NCBI RefSeq assembly: GCF_901709675.1
Contig: NC_051101.1
Location: forward strand, 7,648,501 to 7,712,500
Direction of reading: 5' to 3'
DNA: 64,000 bases
Origin: Syngnathus acus
Taxonomy: Eukaryota > Chordata > Actinopteri > Syngnathiformes > Syngnathidae
Both the position numbers and the translations under genes were made by a program. This document shows positions 35,041 through 47,066 of the stretch, piece by piece; position 1 is the stretch's first letter, and each line of letters begins with the position of its first letter. The notes below the pieces were generated by a model. It saw nothing but the letters and a program-made list of their open reading frames with translations. It was not told the origin of the DNA and did no database searches.

Positions 35041-37018
35041 ACGTTGGAACGTATTTCCAAATATTCAAACGTACTTGCAAGTCCGTTCAATTGTATTTGC
35101 TGGTTTCTTTGCTTGACATTTGCTATAGGAAGCATGCTGTTAGATTTGTACCACAATTACAAGCATGTAATGAGGAATTTTGAGCACAAAAGCGTGTTTT
35201 GACTGCAGCAAAATTGCTGAGGACTCATCTGCCGCATGCCTATACAAAGAATCCGCTTGCACAGTCGCACGCACATGCAAATGCATGGCAAACCAAAGTG
35301 TGCCTTTGTTCAAATTAATGACCAGTCGCCTCAGTGCATCGCCTTCAATAAGATTGTATTGTGCAAACCAGATTAAACACCTCTGGATGGATGCATTGTG
35401 CAGAAGTAAAGGACATCCATGTCTTGGACTTGCTAGCTCAGAAATTTAGCCGGCTCAGACGCTTGGCATCGCCATGAAGTCACAGGTACAAACAATAACG
35501 TCTCTAATGGCAATAATGAGCCGAAATAAAGTCGACATAAAGGTTGGTCAAGTGTAATACAGGCACTTCAAGAGAGTATTAGTTCGCTACACTTAGCACT
35601 GTATGAACAACGAATCAAGGTTAATGCAACTATCAAAGATGCAGCATCTTCTGCAAGTAAGCACACGTATATGGCACTCCTTGAACTGGAGCATGGATGT
35701 AAACAGCACTGCATGACAATATGCACATAAAACTGGCACATTCCTGGACAAGAAAAAAGTTTTACTACCAGATATTTTGAACAATAGTTTTCCTTTGGAA
35801 AGTTGTGTTTTTATTGTAATTCACGTAATTATTACTTATTGTAATAAGACCTCATCAACAACAAAACTGTGGAACAATTTGCTCAACACAAATTCCTACA
35901 ACAATATTTAATCATAATGTACCATGCTACCAGAAAGAGCCTTATATGAACACATTTTAAGAATCACTAGTCTACACCATAGATACTTGGCACTATCATA
36001 TAGCATCAACTACACTTGATGCATTTTGTATTGTATTTTCAAGCAAAATAAAATCATACTAATTACCTTTATTCATGCAGAAAATACAACCTGCAATTGT
36101 ATGAGTATGGTTCAAGCTCATATACTGTCAACAGGGGGGGTCCTACATTGCCCTTACACTATTAATTCATCGTGCTTAAATTTAGACAATAGTCATGATT
36201 TAAAATGATGGCCATTCTAACACATGAGAGCATATAGTCAAATGTTGCTGCTCTATTCATTTGGCCTTCTACTTGAGTTGTATTGGCCGAGGTCTAAATT
36301 GCAGCATGCCTTCCTACTTCTTTATGGGAACCCATGCTGTTACCAGGGTAACCAGCGAACAGGAAGCTTTTAAAGCAATTACACTCTAATAACAATATGT
36401 GAAGACTGTCCACAGAAAAATAGTGATTTCTGGGACGCTGTTTGCCCATGATGACACAATTCTGCTTGGCTGTGTCGGACTGCAGCCACATTGTGAAGGA
36501 ACTGTGTTGTTTCAACATTTAACTATGCATTCAATTAATTGATTTAGCACTTAATCTTCGATAATTCTGAGCAGGGGATCATGCAGAATATTATACATTC
36601 ATGAAAATTGACCAAATATGGAGCAAAACATGTACAGTGCAAATTAGATTAAAATATTTATAAATATAACCAGTGGTCAACATGTAATACTGCAAATCCT
36701 ACATTACGCCCCCCAGCCCCCCTCCCCCGACCCAAACACAAGCGCATTCTTATGTTGATGACGTAAATAATAGCTACTTATGGTCAGCAAGCTGGTTAAT
36801 TCTTTCTTTTTACGCAGCATGCTTTGGTTTGGCGAGGCAGAAAGATAGTGACAAAGATGGGGAGAGGGGGAGGATCTGTTGATAATGTAATGACAATGAC
36901 GCCCTGGGTTGAAAAAAAAAAAGAAAAAAAAAAAAGGCTGGTGCGTGGACATTACAGCGCACTAAGGCAGTCTCCGCGACTCGTTCTTTGGACGAAATCA
37001 ACGGAGGTTCACACTTAC

Positions 37019-37145
37019 CATTTCGAGATGAAGTCGTGCTAAAATGGCGAAGGTGGACAGTCTGTCACACAGGCATTTGGTTCTGTGTGAATCGACGAGA
37101 ACGGTTTTGCAGCCCCTTGCAGACCAGGATCCCAGCAGAGAGGAG
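37019..37145 (-). CDS. adgrb1: adgrb1 exon: GPS autoproteolysis site
   Basis: This 127-nt exon has phase 2 in and phase 0 out. It encodes [20 protein letters not shown], then [19 protein letters not shown]. This completes the GPS: in the family cleavage falls between S and T of RLS/T, releasing the hydrophobic TFAIL tethered-agonist (stachel) start. All GPS cysteines (GC, KC, LC) are present, so cleavage looks competent. Acceptor atgtag|ctcc, donor atg|gtaagt. Residues about 573-615. Confidence 0.96.
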
Positions 37146-39451
37146 CTACATCGATACGCACACACAAAAAGAGGCGATGCAGTAAAAGTAGAGATGGAAA
37201 AAGGCAAAGAAAGCAGTCAGAAGCCCACAGATATACACCCGCATCCTAATCCACTTTATCTCCGTTATTTGCAATCTAAGGCGCAGCAAGAAACGTGAAT
37301 GCGGTGATATGGAAGCTCTGAGGCGGCGCGCTGCAGGTTTCTGCGCGGACACGTTTATTTCCAAAAGAGAAACATAAAACGAAAACAAAATGCAAACAAA
37401 CAAAGACATTGCCCTCTATCAAATAATAAAAATAATAGTTTGCAAATACCTATAATGGAATCATCCAAATGTACAAACTCTACATCATGTGAAAATATAG
37501 GCTATTGTGTTTTGGAAATATTCGTTTTCCCTTTGTTGTTTTAAGTCAAGGGTCACACTTTCATTTCAACATCTTCACTTCAAGTAGCTTAAATGGATCT
37601 CTATTTACCTTGTCCGAAGACAAGTCATTTACATGTACGGCACAGGTGTCAAACTCAAGGCCCGGGGGGCAGATACGGCCCGCCACATCATTTTATGTGG
37701 CCCGCGAAGACAAATTGTGCATCAAATTCGTGTCATTACTAGAATTGCAAATTGTCTTTACTTTTAATAATATCTTTTTTTTTTATATTTGACCAGTTTT
37801 TACTCGTCTGATTTGAAGACGAGTTATTTGTCAGTTTGTTTTGTAGCTTTTATAGTATATAATATGAGGTGCTCATACATTTATTTGGGTTGACAGTCAT
37901 AATGGCCCTCCAAAAGAAGCTATGACTACAATGCGGCCCGCGAAAAAAACAAGTTTGACACCCCTGATGTACGGTATAATTTTGTGCAAATCAATGTGCA
38001 CAGAAGAATACATTTCATATGAATTGTCGATGATTGGTCTGTAAAGATCTTACCACTACATCTTACCATTACATTTAGGTGAGATGCTAAATGATTGACA
38101 TAATTCACAAGTTCCAAAGCTTGTAATTGGGCAAAAACCTCTGTTCCTTGAAGTCAATTTGCTTTGCTATGCAGGATCAGAAACTGTAAAATCACACTGT
38201 ATTCCATGTTAGTTTCACACTTTTGCACATCTTCCAGCAAATTAAATTTAACAAGGGAAATACTGTAGGCCGACCAGATGCTTGTCTCTGCAAAACCTCC
38301 TCCTTGTAATTTGCTGTGCTAATAGCGGGTCCAGATGGACAAATTGTTAACATTTGTGATGCTAATATGTTGGGAATTTATCTAATCCAGATAAAAACAT
38401 CTAGCAACTTAATTATTGTAGGAAGCGATTGAGTAACTGAGGACTTCTGTTCAATCTCTCCCCAATGAACTTAATGTTCTAGGAGGAAACGGTCATGACA
38501 AAAAAAACAACTTCTGTTAGGATAAGTTATTTTTAGTTATATTTACCTCACGGAGGTATTTCTTCTATGATTCAGGTGGATTGATACACCTTATTGTGAT
38601 GTTTATGGATGAAATATGATAACATCCAATATACAGTCCGCAGAGCTCAGAGCCAGCCTGTTTGCACCGCCATCAAATTCATCTAAATCACTTTAAACTA
38701 CCTGCATCTATATAAATGTGGTTCCAGGAGGCATTAGGTTTAGTCTAATTTTAGCCACCAAATTAGCAGGTGCGCCAGGCGTGTCAGAGGAAAGACTCTT
38801 GGTACACCGCATCTCCCAGCATGGGGCAGAAAGATGTACCAAATTCCCAAAGAAGAGCATCAAGGCTTGCATCGGCACAAAATTCAGGATGCAACAGTTT
38901 TTCCGCAAGATATAAATATTGAGCCCAAAGTCTGCACTAACCATTAATGTCTTAATCGGTAGTAAAAGAAACATCTGCGGAAATGTGAATATTTACTTGG
39001 TAGCTCTAATTAAAAGTCTTAAAATTTCGAGTTAGGGGCCACTATGCTCCAAGAGAAAACAAGGTAGTCTAGAACCCTGCAATGTTACCTCAAATTGATT
39101 GAAATCATTTTAACTAAAGCTGGATTAATATTTTGGCTGTTCCGATTTAAATCATTCTGACAGAAGATCTCTGGTCATCTCTTAAAAGAGACGTAAAAGA
39201 TCCAGGTCCTCCTTCTTTAACTGACTGTTTGGCAAAAGAGTTGACTTGCAGGCAGAGGTATTTTAATTTGGCAATGTGTCCTCATGGATCCGCAACATTA
39301 CTTGACAAAGTGAAACTAGAAGACTTGGTGATGAAGTGCCGCCTCTCCAGAATACAATGGAGTCTTTATGAGCAAATGCTCATTATTGTACAAGCACAAT
39401 AAAGTATATAGGCTAAAAGCTAATTTGGATAAATATTAAAACTTATCTTAC
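37146..39451 (-). other. adgrb1 intron between the two GPS exons
   Basis: A 2.3-kb intron that separates the CISWDENE exon from the [10 protein letters not shown] exon. It carries the 326-bp hAT MITE at 37641-37966. Nothing else was recognised. Confidence 0.7.
37641..37966. mobile_element. hAT-like MITE, 326 bp, with 8-bp TSD
   Basis: Starts cacaggtgtcaaactcaagg and ends aagtttgacacccctg, imperfect inverted termini of the CAGGGGTGTCAAAC family. It is flanked by an exact 8-bp direct repeat, atgtacgg, at 37633-37640 and 37967-37974. The internal cggcccgc boxes near both ends are typical of this family in fish. No coding capacity. Confidence 0.85.
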
Positions 39452-39495
39452 CTCTCATTCTCATCCCAGGATATACATGTCTGGTTGATGGTGCC
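39452..39495 (-). CDS. adgrb1: adgrb1 exon: first part of the GPS motif (44 nt)
   Basis: This 44-nt exon has phase 0 in and phase 2 out. It encodes [14 protein letters not shown], the N-terminal cysteine/tryptophan half of the GPS motif (C-x-x-W; the family usually has CILWD, here CISWD). It is only 86 nt from the previous exon. Acceptor aacag|ggc, donor agag|gtaaga. Residues about 559-572. Confidence 0.93.
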
Positions 39496-39581
39496 CTGTT
39501 AAATGGAACAGTTGTGAAATTGATATAAGAAGGCATTGACTGCTGTGTTGGCTTGCTCTGAAACACTGATTTGTTACTCAC

Positions 39582-39684
39582 GTTGAACAAGTGAGAGAAT
39601 TCTACTGTAACTGGAGCAGAAAGGGAAGCAGGAGTGGGTTTTATGGTGACTGATACAATCTTGGAGTTGAGTACTGTGCCATTT
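39582..39684 (-). CDS. adgrb1: adgrb1 exon: GAIN beta-strands, TVLNSK motif
   Basis: This 103-nt exon has phase 2 in and phase 0 out. It encodes [20 protein letters not shown] and ends VEFSHLFN. The VLNSKxVSVTxKP motif is typical of the strands just before the GPS in BAI receptors. Acceptor ctgtag|aaa, donor aac|gtgagt. Residues about 524-558. Confidence 0.95.
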
Positions 39685-40325
39685 CTACAGGGAGAAAAGA
39701 GGAAGAAAAGAAAAAGGAATGTCACTGTGGCAATCACATCATTTTACAAAACACAGATTTGTTGCTGGTGGCACAGTGGGCCTTATTTTTGTTTCCAGTG
39801 CAAGTTTGGCATTTAGTGTGGTCGCAAGTACGAGCCAGAGGTTGTTGTTTTTTATAGTTTTCTTTCATTTGGTATTTTACCAGGCTTTACAGTTACACTT
39901 GGGACATGGGTCATCGTGAGAGGAAACGAAGAATTTTACCAGGTAATTGTGGTGGTATCCCTTGCATTAAAATCAGGATGGACGAAGCACATGCTGACTT
40001 GACATTGTAGAAACAGAAATAGACACGCTAGGGGTCTGTGCACAACATTGGCATGCAAACTGCAAGAGCTCACCTTGCAGAGGATGGAGTCGGCCGTATA
40101 TTTAATAATTATTTAATAATGATTGTATATAAATGAAGATAATTCCAGTCAGACAAAAAATGATCTCTTGGACTTTGAATGTCTGTTGAAAATTTAAATT
40201 AAGAATTCACAGGTATCGTGAGGAAACCATGAGGTCAGAAAAAAAACCTACTCTGCAACGTTATAGTTTTGCATGTTCATTGATGCTTAGCAGAATTTGA
40301 GGGCGCCAACCATTTGTGCACCAAG

Positions 40326-40361
<36 letters not shown>

Positions 40362-41664
40362 CACCGCAGGCTAAACACTGTATGCTCCATTACATGTCTC
40401 ACGGTTGTCGTTTGTGTGGAACTGACCTCAATAATTTTGAGCTTTTAGAGTTTGCCCCTCTCATGTCGCTAAATTAGCTAACCAAAATACAAACCACTGT
40501 ACTCCATATAATACTGTGCTGCTACGTAACCACAACAAACAACAAACACAATTATTTTTTATTGTATAAGACATAATTTAATACAGCTCTTAGTATGCTT
40601 GTATATGAGTTTATGTTCCAAGTAAAGCAATCCAATTTCTTGATTTTTTTTTGTTCCTAACATGTGAAGCGTGGCAGATTGTTTCCCAATAGTTTCATAG
40701 CATTTCATGCCATTTTATTGTCCAGCCTCCTCCCCATTCGTGATTCCTATTTTTCATAGGATCTATCAATCATGAGGAAAGAGACAATCACAAGGAAATG
40801 AAATGCTAATGGGGGTTGTATGCCGAACGATTCCGAACGGCCAACACGTTGAAATCTTGCTCCCCTTTTTGATTCCTCACATCATCAGTGTATGCTTAAA
40901 GCACAATCACCCTTTCACCAGTCCAAAACACAATCAGTCACTTTAATCTTTCATGTCATCTAGTCTCTTGCCTCAAACTCATCTCATTTAGCTGGAGGGG
41001 CAAATCAAATGCAAAAAAATGAAAGAAGATAAGAATGAAATGAAATGGCAGTGTGAAGAGGAGCTGAGCGAGATGAAAGCAGTTCAAAGACTGCAAACAA
41101 ACATGGGAGGACTGATGAGATTCAACGTTTAATTTTCACAATTCTGTATGCTTCTACAAGATCCGAATACGTTCTACAACTAAAAAGTACTTCAACATGA
41201 CGTATGCAAACACAATGACTTAAACCATTGGCAGATGGAGATGGAATTGTCACCGCGTGCGCTTTTTCTTTTTACAAATCAGTTTATTTATTGGATAGAC
41301 ATCAATGGAACTGCTGCACATATATGAAAAAGCACTGCAAAAGTGCATGTCATTGACTATTTACTACTTTGATCAACTTTGATGTTTCATTTTTGGGGAC
41401 TACTATGATGTGTTTTTCAGCAAAAGTGTAATTAGTAACCCTTTCAAACTTAGTTAAAAGGTAGATGGACCTTGATCGTGGATTTGGGCTACGAGTACGG
41501 CCTATAGTAGACAGACGTGCGAAGAAATGAGTGATGGTATAACTGTAAAACTGTGTCATATTTGAATACCGCCCAACCATAGTGGGAGAACTACAAAATG
41601 TAATCTATTATAAAATAATGAGTCCAACACAACTTTGACATAGACTTTCATTCGATGGTCTTAC
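39685..41664 (-). other. adgrb1 intron, mostly unique
   Basis: A 2-kb intron in the GAIN region. It contains a 29-bp poly(A) tract at 40333-40361 (plus strand) but no recognised coding or mobile sequence. Confidence 0.65.
40333..40361. repeat. Poly(A) tract, 29 bp
   Basis: Uninterrupted A run on the plus strand, U-rich in the adgrb1 transcript. No retroposon body was recognised on its 5' side. Confidence 0.9.
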
Positions 41665-41740
41665 CTCTGCAAATTCAGAACACTTCCCAAGTTTCTGTAC
41701 AGAATGATACCTGTTACAAACGTCGAGGAGTCATCTGAAT
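41665..41740 (-). CDS. adgrb1: adgrb1 exon: GAIN beta-strand, LYRNLG motif
   Basis: This 76-nt exon has phase 1 in and phase 2 out. It encodes DSDDSSTFVTGIILYRNLGS followed by VLNLQ. It matches the S-x-F-V-x-G-x-x-LYRNLGS stretch of BAI1. Acceptor tctcag|at, donor cagag|gtaaga. It lies alone between two introns of about 2 and 3.6 kb. Residues about 499-523. Confidence 0.92.
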
Positions 41741-43739
41741 CTGAGAAACAGAGAGATAAGGAAAGAAAAAAAATCAGTCAGGGTCACAATTTAGAATCTC
41801 AATATTACAGTCATTGTTTGACCCTGTGGCCTTTGTTTAAGGAAAATGGAGGTCATCCATGCCACTTCAATTTCCTCCAGCTCTAGAATGTAGGTGGCCT
41901 ACACTAGTCAACTATAAATGTTGCCTACTTGCTTTTGATAGAATCCCTTGGACACATTCTTATCAGGTATGTTGCCAAGATTACTTTAAATATATTCCGA
42001 AAGTCAAAAATGATTCCAAAAGTCAAAATAAAGCTGAAAAACTCACAGGCTGAAAAGTCGATAATAGTAGGCCGCCACAGTTTGTATATACCGTCAGCGT
42101 AAAACACTGGAAATCGCAATGTTCATGATGAAGGTGTTTTGATTGTCATAAAAACTTTGTCAAGATCAGCATCTTAAATTGAGTACATCTTCATTTCAAA
42201 GCCACTGTGTTGGTGTTTATAAAGACAAAAGTTTGAGAACTGTGTCCATGACTAATGACAGAAGATGTTACTTTATATATGAGCTAAGCTCATCTATGTC
42301 TCATCGGGTAGATAATAAATGAATAAATAAATTTATCATATTGGGTAGTGACTTGACTTTTTCTAAAGGAGAGTAATGATTAGATCAACGTTCTCCAGTT
42401 TTTCTGGTTCCAAAACACCTATTTTACAACCACCCACCAAAAACATCACAAAAAGTATTTACATTGAAATAATGACCTTGTCTCGGTTTAGCCACAAAAG
42501 TACTCAGGGTGAAAATCTGGGTGTGTAAAACTGAACACAAAGCTGATATATTTACAGAGAGCCATTGTAAAGTAAGTATGAGTGGTAACAACTGGCTGCA
42601 CAGGTTGATTGGACCTTTTGTCCAAATGAAGAGTATTTGTGTTTTTCCCATCATTACTATATGTCACTTGCACAAATAGATCAAAATATCATTTGATTAC
42701 CATATTTTCAGTTTTAATCTAAATATACAAGATATGACAGAATTTTCTAAGAGTGAGCGAGCGCATGTCAAACGGACAACCAGGAGCACAAAACCAAGAT
42801 ACTTGTTTAACTGAGGATTTTGTGAACTTTCTACCCCTGACAGACAGACAGACAGACAGAAGGGAAGGCTCAAATGTGGCACAGGTACAGAGACCTCAGG
42901 CAAGAAGAACACTTATTTCCCGCTGATGTTTCAAGGGTGAAAAACAACTCCCATCTGCTGAGCCATCTGAAAACATCCAGCTCCTCTCCACTACGACGCT
43001 ACATGGCAGCTTCATGGTATGCCAAGCTGCAGGCGGAGAATGTAGCTCCGAGGCAACAGCTGAGCTTTCGTGGGCATCCGGGGTGAATCAAGTGAGTCGT
43101 GCATTTTGTGTGTAAAGGAGATTATGTATTATGTTTCCTATTCATCTAAATTTAGTCCGGCGTATCTGAAACGCATATAAACCAGATTGTCTGTGTCCAA
43201 AGAAAAACTTGCCTGGAGGTAACATAAATCAGTGACTCAAATAATTTCTTCAAAATGAGGTTGGTTTGTTTGAGTAGTGCTCTGCATGCTTAATTTTTAG
43301 TTTGACTTTGTTGCGCTGTAAAATGCACAATATTTCCATAAATCGGGGTTGTCTAATAGAAGGCGAAAAATAGTCACACTGTAGGAGCAGTCAGTGAAGA
43401 TCAGCTTCATTTAGGAACTGGCCACATTGGACTTCATGACAAGCTGTGACTCAGCCTGCCTGATCTTGGCTTTTACACTCACTTCACTTCTTATTTTTAT
43501 TTATTTATTTATTTTTGTCGGGTATGTCATATTCTGGTTTATCACGACCAGTTGGTGGGGAAAGAAAGATCTTCCAAGTTCAAACTTTATGTGGACTAAA
43601 AATCAGGAGAGAGAATACAAGGCGACTACTTTGTACAAACATCACAAAGACAAACATGCCCCACACCACCAAGGTCATTCAGACCACCTTATTTGTTAAT
43701 ACCAACACACAAGCCACTAAAAGCCCAACAGGTCTGTGA

Positions 43740-44110
43740 TTAAAAACATCCGGCTCCAGACTGAAGGCGCAACCTCAGCTCTGTTGGATAGTTTCAGGCA
43801 TATAGGCTGGGATATTTTCAAGACAGCTGCCTCCCAGGGTGAGCACAAGAATATCAGTGAAGGCTGAAGCAGTTACCTCCATGGCACAGATGCCACTGTC
43901 AGCAGCAAAATGGACCTATGTGGATGAATACCTCTCTCCACTTTCATCCCCGCCAGCTATAACCATCAATCTGTGTGACCACATAGATGATTTTAAACAG
44001 GGTCAACTCCAGGAAGCAGAGGACCCAGACAACGTTGTAGGACAAGCGCTAAAACTTTGTGCTGACAAGCTGGCCGATGTCCTAACATTTTTAGCATCTC
44101 ACTCAGTCTG
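43740..44110 (+). mobile_element. L2/Rex1-like LINE remnant
   Basis: An open stretch on the plus strand ends DNVVGQALKLCADKLADVLT, close to the PGRVLKxCADQLAxVFTDIF motif near the start of L2/Rex1-type reverse transcriptases. Upstream residues (WDIFKTAAS, EHKNIS) fit the region before it only loosely. It is a deleted fragment, not a host gene. Confidence 0.5.
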
Positions 44111-44274
44111 GTCATTGTCCCCAGATGCTCCCAAACATAATCCCATTAGCAGTTAACCAGTTGTGGTCTGTCTGGAAATACTAGCGAATTTAAATTTGTA
44201 ACGTCATCTCCATATGAGTCACACTGAGCATTGCCCTATAAAAGTCATAAAGTCAAAATCATGAAAAATACATA

Positions 44275-44352
44275 GATAAGCCGCACTGGACTATAAACCA
44301 CAGGGTTTAAAATTTGTGCAAAAAGTAGCGGTTTATAGTCTGGAAAATACGC
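44275..44352. mobile_element. Palindromic MITE fragment
   Basis: Two inverted arms, ctggactataaaccac near 44285 and agcggtttatagtctgg near 44330, can fold into a hairpin with an A/T-rich loop and end in ggaaaatacg. It resembles a widespread teleost palindromic element whose arms read ggactataa. Termini and duplication were not defined. Confidence 0.55.
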
Positions 44353-45374
44353 CATTTCATTTTAATACAGTATTTCTATTATTACAAGCAAGTTGCTACT
44401 TCATGGACATCGTGAGGGCGCACATGCAACAGTAAACACTGGATTTCTTTCCTCACTGCCAGGTATAAGTGAGGTTCAATTTATTTTCATTAATCTTTGA
44501 GAAGCAGGCTTCCGGTCCGTCATGTGAGTACATTGACAATTTCTGTTGTTTTTTGAGCTAGACAATCTATTTGACTTGACTTTATTTCAATTTTGACCTT
44601 CATTAAAAACTGAGGTAGTATAGTGATAGAAATTTTGAGAAGCACTGGACTAGAGGCATTTAAATACAAAGAGGTCATTGCCATAAATTTTACAGACACA
44701 GATGTGTGTTCATGAACTCACTGCTTCGAGCTACAACTTCTCGTTACAAACGTCCCTGAGCTGTCTCTGTCACTGTCTTCTGTTAATGCACCTGTTTTCC
44801 GGTCACAGCAGACTTGTGACTGCAGGGAATGTTGTAAGATATTGAAATTTGCTTCTCTCAGGAGGAGGTGGCATTGCGTTCACACATGCACACTATTCTG
44901 TTTGTGTGAGACTCATTGCACAGTGCATTGCTGTCTTGGCAGGAGAAATTGATCATCCAACGTCAATGTGACATTTTCTAAGCGGCGTAATTTGGCCAGC
45001 CAAGCCTGGTGCTTGTCGTGTCTGTTTATTATTGTTACATTGTTTTTAAACAGGGGGGGAAACTGCAGGGGACAGAAACAGACCTCTTAACAAGTGCATG
45101 TTTCTTGTGTTATGCCTGTAAACTAAGCCTATGGCTATCGATATTGATACAGCTTACTTTTCACTATGCTTTTGTTTCGCCCTTAACTGACCTATTTCTT
45201 TCTTTTTGTCTTTCATTTTTTGCCCCTGTAGAGGCCCGTATGCTTTCTGAGGTGCAGCCAATAACAAAATTATTATATTTGCAATAATTATCTTAGTAGA
45301 ACTGTACCTCCATTACTAATCAAGTAATCAATTACCCTACACATAGCCGGTATAGTGTGTGTGCAGCACTCAAC

Positions 45375-45518
45375 CTGGCTTGCCTGTTAGAAGGATGTGT
45401 TTAGGGATGATGACTCTATCTTCTGTGTTGCGGGCCCAATCCACCATGCCCCTCCAGCCTTTCATTGGGAAGCTGATGTCTGCGTTACTCAGCATTGGAC
45501 GCTTGTGGATGCTTAAAA
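45375..45518 (-). CDS. adgrb1: adgrb1 exon: GAIN domain beta-subdomain start
   Basis: This 144-nt, phase 1-1 exon encodes [20 protein letters not shown] followed by [20 protein letters not shown]. The FPMKGWRxxxDWA signature is specific to BAI receptors. The donor at ccag|gttgag is not a strong match to consensus. A GC donor nine nt earlier (acag|gcaagc) is an alternative that would shorten the protein by three residues. The GT choice gives exactly the loop length I recall for human BAI1. Residues about 451-498. Confidence 0.9.
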
Positions 45519-46036
45519 CTGTAACAAAGATGACAACCTTAACACATAACCTTGGAATTCCCTGGATTAAGATGTTCAGTTTGAAACAACAGACCAATAA
45601 AGAATGTATGAATGGGGGTGTTGGAAAGCTGCAAACAATGGTTTGTTCTGTCTGTCTGGCAGTGATTGTAAAAATGTTTCTGCAGATCGAAGCATGGCAG
45701 TAGTTAACGTACTATTTGCTAAGGGGATGCAGTGTATTTCGAAAAATAAATCATAGTATGCCGCTTGGTTACTCAAGTCTTTCCGAACTCTGTCCGCTCC
45801 ATGCGGATTACAGTGTTAGGGATTCTGTTAAGTAAACGCTCCGCCAAGCATATCGTGGGTTGCACTGCTCCAGAGGTGGTGGCTGAGTATGATGCTCTGA
45901 CTTGTATGTTGTAAGGGGTATGAATAAATTTGAGCGTAACTATCTAATCTATTTGCAACAGGTATAGGCCAACAGCCAAGCCCAAAATGATTCAGAACCA
46001 GAATGACAATGAAAATAAATATCTGTCAAGGCTTAC

Positions 46037-46145
46037 CTATGTTATCAGTGACTTCATACATGTCTTGAAAGTCTTTCATTCTCAGACCAATGACATCCAC
46101 AAAGTCCTCAATCAGGCGGAAAAGTTCTTTGACGTTTGGGCCCAG
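46037..46145 (-). CDS. adgrb1: adgrb1 exon: GAIN domain helix
   Basis: This 109-nt exon has phase 0 in and phase 1 out. It encodes [20 protein letters not shown], then [16 protein letters not shown]. It continues the helical part of GAIN. Acceptor cacag|ctg, donor atag|gtaagc. Residues about 415-450. Confidence 0.95.
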
Positions 46146-46329
46146 CTGTGAGACAATGTAAAATACAATAAAATGGTTTTTATATTCCAAATAAAATGTT
46201 CAAATGGAACTGTTTATACTTATGATCTCCTAACGGAAATTCAACTTACACCTTGATATGTAAAACACACATCAAGTGACTTTTTTTTTTCTAGTGTACT
46301 CTAGGCAATATCAAAAAGATAACAATTAC

Positions 46330-46398
46330 CAGTTGCACCTCCTCCCATCGGACTCGATTTTCTTCCATTAGTAGATTACTGACTGACTGAACAAAGTT
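46330..46398 (-). CDS. adgrb1: adgrb1 exon: GAIN domain helix
   Basis: This 69-nt, phase 0-0 exon encodes 23 residues, NFVQSVSNLLMEENRVRWEE plus VQL. The family equivalent is the NFVQxxSNLLxEEN helix of the GAIN domain. Acceptor tttcag|aac, donor ctg|gtaatt. Residues about 392-414. Confidence 0.94.
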
Positions 46399-46871
46399 CT
46401 GAAACACAGAAAAATGTTTCAGAATTTTTGAAAATATTTGACAAATCGGTAATTGATCAATTTAAAAATGTTAGTAGTTAATATGTTTGACACAGGTCCA
46501 GATTGATATTCAATTTAAAAACAAATATACGTACTATGTATAGTAAAACATCATAAGATGTCAGTTTTAGTAAAATCAGGCTGAAGCAAACAGTTATTAA
46601 GATCTTTTCGATCACTTTGGCCCTAAACCTGGCCTTGATGTTAGCCCACTCATTAAAATTTGATTGTTCTAGATAGATAGATACGTTATTGATCACCCGG
46701 GGTAAATTCATATTAATGTGTATTTACAATTTGAGAAACCCAGTTACGGTTAGTGTTGAGCTAAAGTTGATTTTGACAAAATCTTGTTGAATGGAACTAT
46801 ATTGAATGTATTCTTTGTAACATGTAAGTGAAGAAAAGCTAAAACAAAACAAAACATTAAAAAATAATCAC

Positions 46872-47066
46872 CCTCATGTCAGCGCTGCTGGGACTGTAGT
46901 ATGCCCTTCTGAAGATCTCGGTCATGTTCTTCAGCACATCCAGGATGGCCTGCAGATCACCACTGTAGCTGGTGCCATCACTGGAAGTCACCCTCAGTTT
47001 TGTCATCACTTCAGAGACTCCATCACCCATAAGGCCTCGTTGTGCTTTGGATAAATGATCTCGAGT
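46872..47066 (-). CDS. adgrb1: adgrb1 exon: GAIN domain, helical subdomain A
   Basis: This 195-nt exon is phase 0-0. It encodes [20 protein letters not shown], a SYSGDL strand and [18 protein letters not shown]. These are landmarks of the alpha-helical N-terminal half of the GAIN domain, the autoproteolysis module of adhesion GPCRs. Acceptor ttgtcag|act, donor agg|gtgatt. Residues about 327-391. Confidence 0.95.

Larger units (their letters stand above)
29906..37018 (-). other. adgrb1 intron between GPS and TM1 exons
   Basis: A 7.1-kb intron. It holds the LINE remnant at 32030-32540, the dispersed repeat at 33103-33450, a long (AC)n at 33836-33956 and a Tc1-like end at 34781-35040. A short telomere-like phrase (aaccctaaaccct) lies near 30915. 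Other parts are plain AT-rich DNA. Confidence 0.65.
41741..45374 (-). other. adgrb1 intron with a LINE remnant and a palindromic MITE
   Basis: A 3.6-kb intron in the GAIN region. Contents recognised are the L2-like fragment around 43740-44110 and the palindromic piece at 44275-44352. The remainder is AT-rich with no family resemblance. Confidence 0.65.

Noticed and set aside
37044-37298. An 84-residue plus-strand frame beside the GPS exon
   Set aside because: It is the antisense shadow of the GPS exon and its flank. No domain is visible.
43839-44156. A 105-residue plus-strand frame as a host gene
   Set aside because: Its end matches the reverse-transcriptase region of L2/Rex1-like LINEs (CADKLADVLT). 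It is a mobile-element fragment inside an intron.
45375-45390. A GC-AG intron using the donor acag|gcaagc at 45384
   Set aside because: The site matches the GC-donor consensus well, but the nearby GT donor at 45375 gives the loop length I recall for mammalian BAI1. It stays a minor alternative.
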